Origin: Alphaproteobacteria bacterium
GTDB lineage: Bacteria; Pseudomonadota; Alphaproteobacteria; SMXP01
Assembly (NCBI GenBank): GCA_021774995.1
Contig: JAJFIM010000109.1
Coordinates: 1 to 35,111 of the forward strand
Length of the DNA stretch: 35,111 bases
Direction of reading: 5' to 3'
Shown: positions 1-7,699 of the stretch, one piece after another
How positions within the stretch are numbered: the first letter of the stretch is position 1
How the letters are laid out: each line of letters begins with the position of its first letter
Notes under the pieces: model-generated
Told to the model about the DNA's origin: nothing
The model's database searches: none
What the model saw: the letters and a program-made list of their open reading frames with translations, nothing else
Translations under genes and position numbers: made by a program

Positions 1-558
1 AAAATGCTTGGCAGGGATACCGTTAAATTTCCGCATGTGACGCTTGGCCTGGTTCCAAAAATTCTCAATCCCGTTGATATGATTATGCTTGTTTGCAAAC
101 AATTTTGAGTGGTTGATCCGGTAGTGCTTAAACTCGGAAACATCGAGCACATTATACCCGCGCCAACAATCAGAATAGACGATGCTGTCGGGCTGTATTT
201 TGTCACGAATGATCGGCATTAACGTCTTGCTGGCCGCATCGGGAATGATCTGTGTGTAAACCCTGCCGCCACGTTTGAGGATTCCGAACACGGGAACCTT
301 ACCGGCAGCGCCGCGCCCACGCTTGCCTTTTCTGGTGCCTCCAAAGTAGCTTTCATCGACTTCAAACTCACCGGAAAGCAATGCCTCATTTTTGCATTCA
401 AGGGCGATAATTTCACGCAGTCGCCGGTAATAATACGCCGTCGTTTTGAAGTTAACGCCGATCAAATTAGCAGCACAACGCGCCGTCGTGCCGGCCACAA
501 AATGCTCCATCAAACGCTGCTGTTTTTCTCTACTTAAACGACTCTTTCGCATGACCAT
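1..558 (-). CDS. IS1595-family transposase (partial, C-terminus outside window)
   Basis: The minus strand is open from ATG at 558 (second ATG at 552) to the window edge, 186 codons, absent from the ORF track. The protein shows a DDE/DDNE-type catalytic core: first Asp in FEVDESYFGG, second in YSDCWRGYN, and the Asn/Glu box in HINGIENFWNQAKRH. Family members run about 220-240 residues, so only the last few tens are missing. No N-terminal zinc ribbon is visible, which separates it from the second IS1595-type gene at 5170. No stops or frameshifts are seen, so it could be active. Confidence 0.85.
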   Translation of the reverse strand, partial: MVMRKSRLSREKQQRLMEHFVAGTTARCAANLIGVNFKTTAYYYRRLREIIALECKNEALLSGEFEVDESYFGGTRKGKRGRGAAGKVPVFGILKRGGRVYTQIIPDAASKTLMPIIRDKIQPDSIVYSDCWRGYNVLDVSEFKHYRINHSKLFANKHNHINGIENFWNQAKRHMRKFNGIPAKHF

Positions 559-593
559 ACTGATAACCTTTCGTAGTTATCTGGTACAGCCCC
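1..593 (-). mobile_element. IS1595-family insertion sequence (IS1016-like), cut by window edge
   Basis: The element holds the transposase at 1-558 and, beyond its start codon, an outer end reading GGGGCTGTACCAG on the minus strand (complement of 581-593). This resembles the GGGGCTGT-type ends of IS1016-like elements. The other end lies outside the window, so inverted repeats and target duplication cannot be checked. It sits about 135 bp upstream of the ump operon, so read-out or insertion effects on that promoter are possible. Confidence 0.75.
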
Positions 594-728
594 TATATGT
601 TTTTATATATAAACATAATATTGAATACTTGATTATTCATCCCAATCATATTATTACTAGCACTGCACGTTACGAGGCATTTACGGCCCCGACGCGTAGG
701 CCCCATAAACATCTAATAGCTTATAAAT

Positions 729-1442
729 ATGATACGCGCTTTATTTGACAGTTTCCGTGACCTGCTGCCAATCATTTTGGTCATTGCATTCTTTCAAATT
801 ATTGTCCTGCAACAGCCTTTCCCTAACCCGAACGATGTTCTTATCGGGCTGATTGCGGTGATATTCGGCCTCGCCTTATTCATACAAGGTCTTAATCTTA
901 GCCTGTTTCCTGTCGGCGAAGGCGTCGCAGAAGCTTTTGCTAAAAAAGGCAGCGTGTTCTGGATAGTCGTTTTCGCCTTTGCGCTTGGTTTTGGGACGAC
1001 AGTGGCCGAGCCGGCTCTCATTGCCGTTGCCGGTGAAGCGGCAGAAGCCAGAATCACGAGCGGCATGCTGGAGAATACCGCATCCGCTAAAAACGCCTAT
1101 GCCAATGGCTTGCGATACGTCGTTGCTGTTTCTGTCGGGCTGGCGCTTGTCGTGGGCGTCTTGCGTATTATTAAAGGCTGGGCGATACACAAAATCATCA
1201 TCGCCGGTTACATTACTATCCTCGTTCTGACTCAGTTTGCTCCGCGCGAAATCATCGGCATTGCCTATGACTCCGGTGGCGTTACAACCTCAACCATTAC
1301 AGTGCCGCTGGTCACTGCCCTTGGCATCGGTCTGTCGACTGTTATCAAGGGGCGGAACCCGATGATTGACGGCTTTGGATTGATCGCCTTTGCAAGCCTG
1401 TTTCCCATCGCCTTTGTATTGCTTTACGGAATGGTGATGTAA
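729..1442 (+). CDS. umpA: DUF1538 membrane protein, UmpA-like subunit of a cation/proton antiporter
   Basis: A 237-residue hydrophobic protein with about seven membrane segments. Conserved DUF1538 stretches include [14 protein letters not shown] near residue 90 and [15 protein letters not shown] near residue 180. In Halomonas a pair of DUF1538 proteins (UmpA and UmpB) was described as a two-subunit Na+(Li+,K+)/H+ antiporter; transfer of that function here is inference. It is followed after 1 bp by a second DUF1538 gene, then PII and CBS genes, so it heads a four-gene operon. The upstream region 594-728 is AT-rich and lies beside the insertion sequence. No strong ribosome binding site is seen before this ATG. 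Confidence 0.85.
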   Translation: MIRALFDSFRDLLPIILVIAFFQIIVLQQPFPNPNDVLIGLIAVIFGLALFIQGLNLSLFPVGEGVAEAFAKKGSVFWIVVFAFALGFGTTVAEPALIAVAGEAAEARITSGMLENTASAKNAYANGLRYVVAVSVGLALVVGVLRIIKGWAIHKIIIAGYITILVLTQFAPREIIGIAYDSGGVTTSTITVPLVTALGIGLSTVIKGRNPMIDGFGLIAFASLFPIAFVLLYGMVM

Positions 1443-1443
1443 A

Positions 1444-2238
1444 ATGGAGGAATTAGCGGGCACGATCATATTAACTTTTCTGAGCACATTACGAGATGTG
1501 GCCCCAATTATCATTCTTCTTGTCTTCTTCCACTATGTCGTGCTGCGGAAACCCATTCGCAATTTACGGCGGGTCATCGAAGGTTTCTTCTATGTGATTG
1601 CCGGACTGGCCTTGTTCCTAATCGGTCTGGAACAAGCGTTATTCCCGCTGGGTGAACTGATGGCACAGCAACTGACATCTCCCGATTTCATGGGCAAAGC
1701 GCTCGATCAGCTAAGTTGGGCAGACTATTACTGGGTGTATATTTTTGCGACCGCCATTGGATTTGCCACAACAATTGCCGAGCCTTCATTAATCGCCGTT
1801 GCGATGAAAGCGGCACAAATGTCCGGCGGTGCAATCAGTCCGTGGGGACTGCGGATTGCCGTTGCCATTGGTGTTTCCGCCAGTATTGCGCTCGGCGCCT
1901 TCCGCATTGTTACAGGTACGCCGCTACATATATATATGATGGTGGGCTATCTGGTCGTTGTTATACAAACCATGTTCACCCCCAAATGGCTGGTCCCCCT
2001 TGCCTATGATTCCGGCGGCGTGACAACATCAACCGTGACCGTACCGTTGGTTGCGGCATTGGGTTTGGGGCTGGCGAGCACCGTCCCCGGACGTAGCGCG
2101 CTGATCGATGGTTTTGGCCTGATCGCCCTGGCCAGCCTATTCCCGATGATTACGGTCATGGGCTATGCTCAGCTTTCGGAATGGCAGACAAAGCGTAAAA
2201 AAGGAAATACAGAGAATGATCTCAATGATTCAAAGTGA
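1444..2238 (+). CDS. umpB: DUF1538 membrane protein, UmpB-like subunit
   Basis: A 264-residue paralogue of the preceding gene. It repeats the same landmarks (TTIAEPSLIAVAMKAA and [15 protein letters not shown]) and ends in a charged cytoplasmic-looking tail rich in Lys, Asn and Asp. The 1-bp gap from the upstream gene implies translational coupling and a hetero-oligomeric transporter in the inner membrane. An ATG with GGAG just after it makes the start at 1444 plausible. Function as a Na+(K+)/H+ antiporter subunit is inferred from the Halomonas UmpAB pair. Confidence 0.85.
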   Translation: MEELAGTIILTFLSTLRDVAPIIILLVFFHYVVLRKPIRNLRRVIEGFFYVIAGLALFLIGLEQALFPLGELMAQQLTSPDFMGKALDQLSWADYYWVYIFATAIGFATTIAEPSLIAVAMKAAQMSGGAISPWGLRIAVAIGVSASIALGAFRIVTGTPLHIYMMVGYLVVVIQTMFTPKWLVPLAYDSGGVTTSTVTVPLVAALGLGLASTVPGRSALIDGFGLIALASLFPMITVMGYAQLSEWQTKRKKGNTENDLNDSK

Positions 2239-2268
2239 TAATGTGTTACTAGAAAATGGAGACTGAAC

Positions 2269-2619
2269 ATGGACTTTAAACTGATTATTGCCCTGGTGTC
2301 TGATGATTGCACCGAAAAAGTTATCGAAAAAGCCCGGGAAGACGGGGCCACAGGCGCTACCGTCATCACAAGCGGACGCGGCGAAGGACTGACCCCGGCG
2401 AAAACATTTTTCGGCCTGACGCTGGAAGGGCAGATGGACATGATTCTGTTTATTGTCGAAAAACATTTAAGCCGTCACATCCTCGAGGGGATTGCTGATA
2501 TCGCCGAATTTGATAAAGAAAAAGGCACCGGCACCGCAATACAGATCAATATTGAGGATGCCATCGGATTAAAAGCCCAACTTGAGACAATTGAAAAAGA
2601 AATCGAGGATCAGATATGA
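2269..2619 (+). CDS. PII-like (GlnB-fold) regulatory protein of the DUF1538 operon
   Basis: A 116-residue protein starting MDFKLIIALV, with the length and strand order of PII signal proteins. The middle reads TSGRGEGLTPAKTFFGLTLE, where classical GlnB has a long T-loop with a uridylylated Tyr. Here no Tyr is present in that stretch, so classical GlnD control is unlikely. The C-terminal GTGTAIQINIEDAIGL corresponds to the PII C-terminal nucleotide-facing strand. A GGAG (2260s) precedes the ATG. Position between the transporter genes and a CBS gene suggests a nucleotide-sensing regulator of the transporter rather than a nitrogen regulator; this is inference. Confidence 0.75.
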   Translation: MDFKLIIALVSDDCTEKVIEKAREDGATGATVITSGRGEGLTPAKTFFGLTLEGQMDMILFIVEKHLSRHILEGIADIAEFDKEKGTGTAIQINIEDAIGLKAQLETIEKEIEDQI

Positions 2620-3026
2620 GTAAGCCATCAAAATTTTATGTTAAAGTAAGCGATGTTATGACGCCACATGTAGAAACGATTGACGGTCTGACTACCGTTG
2701 ATATTGCCATCGCACAGATGAGAGATAAACGCTATGGCGCTTTAATTGTCGCACGCCGTGATGAGAGTGATGAATACGGGCTTGTCACAGTGCAAAATAT
2801 CGCCCGCAGTGTTATTGAACCGGATTTGTCGCCAGACCGAGTCAACGTCTATGAAATCATGGAGAAGCCCGTCCTGACCATACATTGTGATATGAACATC
2901 CGCTACGCGATCCGCTTGCTTGAACAGGTGGGCCAGCTGCGTGCGCTTGTCATTCGTGAAAATCAGGCTGTCGGTATTATTACTATGCTGGATATGGTGA
3001 CACGTTATCTGGATCATAAAGAGTAA
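2616..3026 (+). CDS. CBS-pair protein of the DUF1538 operon
   Basis: A 136-residue stand-alone CBS pair. The first CBS covers about residues 10-70 (DVMTPHVETIDGLTTVDIAI, then YGLVTVQNIAR) and the second about 75-135 (VGIITMLDMVTRYL). CBS pairs usually bind adenine nucleotides and gate transporters or enzymes. The start codon overlaps the PII stop (ATGA), so the two are translationally coupled. PII and CBS together suggest two nucleotide inputs to the UmpAB-like transporter. It is the last gene of the operon; its end overlaps a small minus-strand ORF by 13 bp. Confidence 0.85.
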   Translation: MSKPSKFYVKVSDVMTPHVETIDGLTTVDIAIAQMRDKRYGALIVARRDESDEYGLVTVQNIARSVIEPDLSPDRVNVYEIMEKPVLTIHCDMNIRYAIRLLEQVGQLRALVIRENQAVGIITMLDMVTRYLDHKE

Positions 3027-3193
3027 AGATAATATAGGCCAGCGATAGAGTTGGCTGTGAAATATTTATCCCCCTCAGACGGGAAAACAAACTTTGTAGA
3101 AGTAATCACAGGCGTTGGCCATACTGCTCGCCCATAATTACTGCTTCCCTCATAAACAAGCCCTTCATTTTTCTCGATTCCAATATTGATCAT
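3014..3193 (-). CDS. Small hypothetical protein after the hipA remnant
   Basis: A 59-codon minus-strand ORF too short for the ORF track. It begins 13 nt after the hipA remnant stop, with a good Shine-Dalgarno (AAGGA, six bases before ATG). The product starts MINIGIEKNEGL and has no family I recognise, signal peptide or membrane segment. It overlaps the last 13 bp of the convergent CBS gene. It may be a real cotranscribed gene or a remnant left by the hipA rearrangement. Confidence 0.4.
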   Translation of the reverse strand: MINIGIEKNEGLVYEGSSNYGRAVWPTPVITSTKFVFPSEGDKYFTANSIAGLYYLYSL

Positions 3194-3206
3194 TTGCCGT
3201 TCCTTA

Positions 3207-4036
3207 CTATTTCGCTTTTTCTAAATCTTCATGCTCAAAGGCGGAGGCCATGCGATCAATTTCTTTATTGGCCAGACCACCCGCGCAGTACCTTCGCGAT
3301 CAAAACGCCTGATAATCAGCACTGGCTTTTCTGCTATATTTTCCAGCCGCCAAACAGGGGTTTGAAGCCCCGCATTTTTCGCCAGTGTGAGCGCAACCGC
3401 CTCCCACACAACGATATTATATTCATCATCCTTTTTAGGAAATTTAGCGATGGCCAGATGCCCGTCTTTATCCCGCACAGATGCTTTTGGCCGCGCGCCG
3501 CCAAGAGAAGACCCCGGCGCAAGCAGGATTTTCAAATCCTCTGCTGTCTCATCATCATCTAAAAATCTCTCAGAAGCGGATAATAATTTAGGCAAATCAA
3601 TGAGCGGTGGAATGCTTGTCGTATCTTTTGGGCTAAGATATGGCCCTTCCGGCGCAGCAGAAAACCGCAATGCCCCCTGGCGCGCCTCATCATTAACGCC
3701 AAGAAGATAATCCATCTCAAGAAGTGTCCTTGGTGTTTCATTATTTTCTTTGGCGCGCGCAGTTTCCCCGCGTCGCATCAAAACCCGCCCCCAGCGATCC
3801 GGCGCAGAATCTCCAATAGCGCCAAACAGCATTTGTCCCGCTTGCGTGTGAAACGCTCCTTCGGTGAGTTGCAAGGCAGGCTCTAGCGCAAATTTTTCCG
3901 GGTGGCTTAGCCAATTTTGATCATATTCAAACGTAGTGCTTTCCCGTCCGCCGCGCTGATGCCCCCATAATTTTCCTACAAGGTGGCATTCATCGCCAAG
4001 CTGAATGGAGACATAGACTTCTTTAGCGCTCATCAT
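3207..4036 (-). pseudogene. hipA: hipA toxin kinase with internal deletion and frameshift
   Basis: The first about 255 residues are HipA-like: N-terminal subdomain, SAPDRWGR, the LAPGSSLGGARPKA stretch, and IIRRFDREGTAR. After that the annotated frame ends in an unrelated VVWPIKK tail. Another frame immediately continues as GLANKEIDRMASAFEHEDL, which is the usual extreme C-terminus of HipA, and stops at 3207-3209. The roughly 140 residues between, which carry the catalytic Asp and Mg-binding Asp of the kinase, are missing. The toxin should therefore be inactive. It overlaps hipB by 14 bp. Usual family length is about 430 residues. Confidence 0.85.
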
Positions 4037-4364
4037 CGCCTCCCGGCTTTTTGTTTCGCGGCAATCTCACGCGCTTTGGCAAATTTTCTTCCTCAAGCGC
4101 CCGCCCGACCAGATCATGACTGGCATCCGCCAGATCACGCAAATTATCCGTCAAACCCAACACAAACAGCGCCGAAGCATAAGCTCCCATGGATACAGAC
4201 GGTTCGCCTTTCTCAATTTTTGAAAGCGTTATGCGCGAAAACCCGGCGCGCTCGGCCATAAGCTCCATCGTAATGCGGCGACGACGGCGAGCATCACTGA
4301 TATCCTGACCCAGCTTGCGCAAAGCCTTTTTCATGGGAATAGCTAAATGTATCTTACGGCTCAT
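4023..4364 (-). CDS. hipB: HipB-like XRE-family antitoxin/repressor
   Basis: A 113-residue protein with an XRE helix-turn-helix at about residues 15-70 (MELMAERAGFSRITLSKIEKG). Gene order hipB-hipA with a 14-bp overlap is the standard layout. HipB normally neutralises the HipA kinase and represses its own promoter. The region upstream holds a cluster of CATTAA-type repeats that are good operator candidates. An internal ATG (MKKAL, residue 11) could be an alternative start. With hipA destroyed, the repressor may persist as a DNA-binding relic. Confidence 0.8.
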   Translation of the reverse strand: MSRKIHLAIPMKKALRKLGQDISDARRRRRITMELMAERAGFSRITLSKIEKGEPSVSMGAYASALFVLGLTDNLRDLADASHDLVGRALEEENLPKRVRLPRNKKPGGDDER

Positions 4365-4370
4365 ATCGGC

Positions 4371-4526
4371 ACCTTAATGTGTTTAATAGCATGCATTATT
4401 ACACTCAATGTTAACTATAAGGCGCATTAAGTAATTTTTCAAGCTTTTTTAGTTTAATGTAATCTATAGCAACCATTATGCCGCATTAAGTGCGTTATAA
4501 GGCACATTAAACTTTCCTACATTAAA
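4371..4526. promoter_or_regulatory. Candidate HipB operator array (CATTAA repeats)
   Basis: Directly upstream of hipB, a motif close to ATAAGGCRCATTAA recurs. Two direct copies are at 4417-4430 and 4497-4510 and a relaxed copy (TTATGCCGCATTAA) is at 4477-4490. Shorter CATTAA or inverted TTAATG copies occur near 4374, 4454 and 4520. Copies on both strands right next to an XRE repressor gene suggest an extended operator; that it binds HipB is inference. Confidence 0.5.
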
Positions 4527-4557
4527 ATTAGCGCTGCAAGTAAACTCTCAGTTTATC

Positions 4558-4684
4558 TGCAGAAAGAAATATGAGGATTGCAGAAAGAATCCAACGGAAA
4601 ATCACTTTAACCATTTGAAATTAAAGGAAAGTGGTCAAAAAATTGCAGAAAGAAAAAGTATAAATGCAGAAAGAATGCAGAAAG
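4558..4684 (+). repeat. Iteron-like cluster of TGCAGAAAGAA
   Basis: The 11-mer TGCAGAAAGAA occurs at 4558, 4579, 4644 and 4665, with a fifth 9-base copy at 4676. Start-to-start spacings are 21, 65, 21 and 11 bp, close to whole helical turns. The last copies run into the 5' end of the HsdS remnant and supply its apparent start codon. Function is unknown. Confidence 0.7.
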
Positions 4685-5074
4685 CTTTTCGTGACTTTAC
4701 TGTTGAACACTAACATCAATATACTTGATATTAAGCTGTTGGTACCTAAACTTAAAAATGATTTAGGTTTTGGAAGCACTGAGTTCTTTGTTTTGCGTAG
4801 TAATACAAAAAGAATGCTTCCACGTCTCTTATTTCATATTACTAAATCAAAAGACTTCAGAGAAAAGGCAGAAAAAGCAATGACCGGTGCTTCTGGGCAT
4901 AGGCGTGTACCTAAATCTTTTGTTGAGAGCTATCCTATTCCTGATATACCTATATCGAAACAACAAAAAATTGTTTCTGAAATTGAAAACATAGAGAATA
5001 AAATTTCTGATCTACAAAATCAGTTAGATAGAATTCCAGAGAAGAAAAAAGAAGCTTTACAGAAATACCTTTAG
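4664..5074 (+). pseudogene. C-terminal remnant of a type I restriction specificity subunit (HsdS)
   Basis: The 136-codon frame matches only the last part of HsdS-type proteins: a target-recognition-domain end (DLGFGSTEFFVLR, then GASGHRRVPKSFVESYPIP) followed by the helical conserved region (KQQKIVSEIENIENKISDLQ). HsdS proteins are normally about 400 residues with two recognition domains, so most of the gene is missing. The ATG at 4664 lies in the repeat cluster and is probably not a natural start. No hsdM or hsdR is nearby. It could instead be the tail of a fused N6-adenine methylase/S protein. Confidence 0.75.
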
Positions 5075-5115
5075 TAAATTTACGATATATTTTTTCGCGA
5101 TTATCCCTTAATTGG

Positions 5116-5166
5116 TTGACATAATCACCAATCTACGCTATAATTAAAGTATAGGGAAGGTGATTA
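5116..5166 (+). promoter_or_regulatory. Consensus sigma70-type promoter and dyad of the IS1595 transposase
   Basis: TTGACA (5116-5121), exactly 17 bp, then TATAAT (5139-5144) is a perfect sigma70 consensus. An 8-bp inverted repeat, TAATCACC (5122-5129) and GGTGATTA (5159-5166), brackets the -10 box. The dyad could be a repressor or transposase site, or lie in an end of the element. The transposase ATG is at 5170. Confidence 0.7.
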
Positions 5167-5169
5167 TTT

Positions 5170-5802
5170 ATGAACATTATAGAAGTATTTGAAAAATTCC
5201 CAACACAAAAAGACTGTATTGAACATCTTGAAAAAATCAGATGGGCGGGCGGGATTTATTGCCCGTATTGCGGGGATTTAAACATCAACTCATATGACAA
5301 CGAAACCCGCCATCATTGTAACGGGTGCCGGAAATCTTTTTCCGTGACCGTGAACACCATCTTCCACGACACACGGCTTCCATTACAGAAATGGTTTCTG
5401 GCCATTGCGCTTATCTTGAACGCAAAGAAGGGAATATCAGCCAAACAATTGCAACGGGATTTGAGTGTCACATATAAAACTGCATGGTCAATGGGTCACA
5501 GAATTCGGGAAGGCATGAAAGACCAAGAGACTCTTTTGACTGGTATTGTAGAAATGGATGAAACATATGTCGGCGGCAAACCCAAGAAGGGAAGCAACAA
5601 AGACGGTGATGGAAATCTCATAAGCAAGCGCGGGCGCGGAACAAAGAAAATACCCGTTGTTGGCATGGTCGAGCGCGGTGGGAAGGTTAAAGCCGAAGTG
5701 AAGAATAAAGACCAACTGAAATTTAAAGATTTGTCGGAACTGGTGCGAAAGAATGTTGCACTTTTAGACGCGGTTCTGGTCACGGACGAATATCGCGGGT
5801 AG
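5170..5802 (+). pseudogene. Truncated IS1595-family transposase with zinc ribbon
   Basis: The 210-residue frame has an N-terminal zinc ribbon (CPYCGD near residue 34, CNGC near 55), a helical domain, and the start of the DDE core: first Asp in MDETYVGGKPKKG and second in VTDEYRG. It stops right after the second Asp, so the final catalytic residue and the C-terminal about 90 residues are missing. The sequence switches at about 5800 to an unrelated minus-strand gene. The product is very likely inactive. It belongs to a different IS1595 subgroup from the element at 1-593. Confidence 0.85.
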
Positions 5803-5958
5803 CTGGAGTCGCGCATATTGCTTTATCAAATAAAGCGCATCATCTTCTTTTTCGTACTCCTCAATATCATTGTCAAAAACATGAAGCGCGTCCACCCATT
5901 TTTGCAATGGCGTGCGGTATGTATTTTCTTGCCCGCGTTCTTGTTGCTGTTCTTGCAT
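5803..5958 (-). pseudogene. 5' fragment of an unknown gene truncated by the IS remnant
   Basis: A minus-strand frame starts at ATG 5958 behind a good Shine-Dalgarno (AGGAG about 8 bases upstream). It encodes a Gln/Glu-rich start (MQEQQQERGQENTYR) and an acidic helix. Near 5800 the frame runs into antisense transposase sequence (the ORF-track tail IFVRDQNRV). About 50 native residues remain. I do not recognise the family. The intact start signals and abrupt loss indicate a once-functional gene cut by the insertion. Confidence 0.5.
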
Positions 5959-6159
5959 TTCTCATATCTCCTTTTTTGTTTTGCAACAAGGGGAATTTGC
6001 CCCTCTCACTATTACTGGTATTCGGTTGCTGCAAAAAACGACGACGAAAAATGAAAAATATTTTTAGGATGTGAATATTCATCCATGAACGCCATAGATT
6101 TCTTGTGACATCAAGATAAATAGAATTGAAAAAGTCTTTTTGTCTTTTTGATTCCTTCC

Positions 6160-6190
6160 TGCGGGGGTAGGATTTGAACCTACGACCTTC
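6160..6190 (-). repeat. tRNA-fMet 3'-end copy (attachment-site remnant)
   Basis: TGCGGGGGTAGGATTTGAAC and the following bases up to TACGACCTTC match the 3' part of the tRNA-fMet gene at 14606 with one mismatch over about 31 bp. It lacks the encoded CCA. The integrase C-terminal frame begins at the next base (6191). This is the leftmost of three such copies. Confidence 0.8.
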
Positions 6191-6643
6191 CGCAAAGCAG
6201 CCGGACTGGAGGACGTGCGCATCCACGATTTGCGCCACAGCTTCGCCTCATACGCCGTCTCCGCCGGGCATTCCCTGCCGATGATCGGAAAACTCCTCGG
6301 CCACACCCAAGTGCAAACCACCGCCCGCTACGCGCATTTGATGACAGACCCGATGCATAAAGCGGCGGATGATATTGTGGGGAATATGGCTCGACACTTT
6401 ATTACCTGGCTGCCGCTAAGTAAGGCACATGCACGCAAGATTGAACCGGATGGGGATGGTGCGATTATCCTGACTTGGCAAACGGATCAAGAGCGTATTA
6501 TGCTTACGATAGATGGAAGTCTGATTCACCTCTCTCACGAACAAACGGGGCAAGATACTGTATTTGTAAATGATGTCCCGTTCTTTGATCAAGATGATAG
6601 AATACTTCCCAGCAGGATAATTGATCGTATCCCAAGAGTTTAG
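6191..6643 (+). pseudogene. Tyrosine integrase C-terminal fragment joined to an unknown domain
   Basis: The frame is open from the end of the tRNA repeat. Its first about 55 codons are the C-terminal catalytic part of a phage-type integrase: HDLRHSFASYAVSAG (the HxLR box), LGHTQVQTTARYAHL with the nucleophilic Tyr. The N-terminal half of the enzyme is missing. The remaining about 85 residues (IEPDGDGAIILTWQTD, then FVNDVPFFDQ) do not look like integrase and may be a second gene fused by deletion. The only start in the track is a GTG at 6215. The stop lies 18 bp before the next gene, suggesting that the second part once formed an operon with it. Confidence 0.75.
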
Positions 6644-6661
6644 TTATAAAAGGGAAGAATT

Positions 6662-6962
6662 TTGACATTGAGAGCTGTTGCCATCAATGATGACGATGAA
6701 GTTAGTCGCTTGGTATTCAGACCAAAGGACTTTCTTGACGGTATTGGCCCTTTGAAGATCTCAAAACATTTATACTTCAATGAGAAGCATAATTATAAAG
6801 AGTCCGTGAATTGCCGCAGGCTTGTAACGAATTATCCTAAAGACTTGCACCAGCAAGGACATGAAAAAGCTGCTAACGATAGCAGCAAAAAGAAACAAGA
6901 AGGTAAGGATCCCGTGACCTATGAAGGGTTCGTTTCTATAGGGGTTGGAAGCGTGGCGATAA
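6662..6962 (+). pseudogene. Unknown gene, N-terminal part (interrupted by 3.75-kb segment)
   Basis: A TTG start at 6662 with GGGAAG upstream begins a frame whose first 99 codons (to GVGSVA) look native. After 6962 the track ORF continues into antisense AbiEii sequence. The rest of this gene is at 10713-10889: joining 6958 to 10713 gives an uninterrupted 157-codon ORF. The reconstructed protein is soluble and I do not recognise its family. It lies 18 bp after the previous frame, probably as an operon partner. Confidence 0.75.
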
Positions 6963-7165
6963 ATCCTGTTTTTATATCGTCGGAGAAGCCTTCATTCTGA
7001 AAAAGGTGGTACACATCAAATAAATCACGCGGATGCTGACGATCCAGTGCAGCACAAATCTTTCCGCCGAACAATTCCTGATGAGAGACAACCTTTATAG
7101 CCGCAAACTTCCCAAATTCATCCTGAACGGCATCAGCAACGGACATCATGCGGACCGGCCATAAA
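6959..7165 (-). pseudogene. AbiEii-type nucleotidyltransferase, middle fragment
   Basis: The minus frame reads VRMMSVADAVQDEFGKFAAI, then SHQELFGGKICAALDRQHPR and DLFDVYHLFQNEGF. This is the conserved middle of AbiEii/AbiGii toxin-family nucleotidyltransferases. It lacks the N-terminal GGT/DxD active site. At 6959 it breaks into the interrupted host gene. Its C-terminal continuation is at 10337-10714 across the circle junction. Its upstream side breaks near 7165 into a truncated metallophosphoesterase. Confidence 0.8.
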
Positions 7166-7169
7166 TGGG

Positions 7170-7699
7170 CGGCTGATATATTGCCCCAGTTGCACTTTCT
7201 CAAAAATGAAGCTGTCGAAATTGACGGCGTTCATTTTTTCGGTGGCACAATGTGGACCAATTTCAACAATGAAAATCCGCTGGCGATGCAGATTGCCCGG
7301 CGGGGCATGAGCGATTTCAGACTGATATACAAAGATGATGGCAGCCATTTTATGCCCGAAGACACATTGTCACTGCATCGGGATTACACTGAAAAGCTAC
7401 TTTCATGGTTTGAAACGGGGCTATCAGGGCCGCGCGTTGTCATCTCTCATCATGCGCCGGTCGTTAATTCGAACACCCAGTACGTAAACACCCCGCTCAT
7501 GCCTGCTTTTAATTCTCTGGATATGATTGAAATCATTGAAAGGCATCAGCCCGATCTCTGGGTTTACGGCCACACACATGAGTGCGATGACCAGAAGATC
7601 GGCAAAACTAGGATTATTTCCAACCAGCTTGGCTACCCTCATCGCACAGGGTTTGAATGTGCCGGTTTTGATCCGGCGGGAAAGCCTGTGGATTTATAA
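7170..7699 (+). pseudogene. Metallophosphoesterase, 5'-truncated copy
   Basis: The native part starts around LPQLHFLKNEAVEIDG and runs to the stop. It matches the second half of the complete metallophosphoesterase at 9349: FFGGTMW, SHHAP and VYGHTHE are kept. The N-terminal metal motifs (DxH, GD, GNHE) are gone, so it should be inactive. The ATG at 7148 lies in the AbiEii fragment and is not natural. The 3' end overlaps the convergent AbiEii gene by 6 bp. Confidence 0.8.

Noticed and set aside
219-416. Minus-strand ORF of 65 aa
   Set aside because: It is a shadow of the IS1595 transposase, which is open in another minus-strand frame over 1-558.
4558-4684. CRISPR array
   Set aside because: Units are 11 bp with spacings of 11-65 bp and no uniform spacers; no cas gene is seen.
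4664-4735. Start of the HsdS-like ORF as a natural N-terminus
   Set aside because: The ATG is part of the TGCAGAAAGAA repeat and the family match begins later, so the start is accidental.
6919-7203. 94-aa minus ORF as an intact small gene
   Set aside because: Only its middle matches AbiEii; both ends run antisense into other genes, so it is a fragment.
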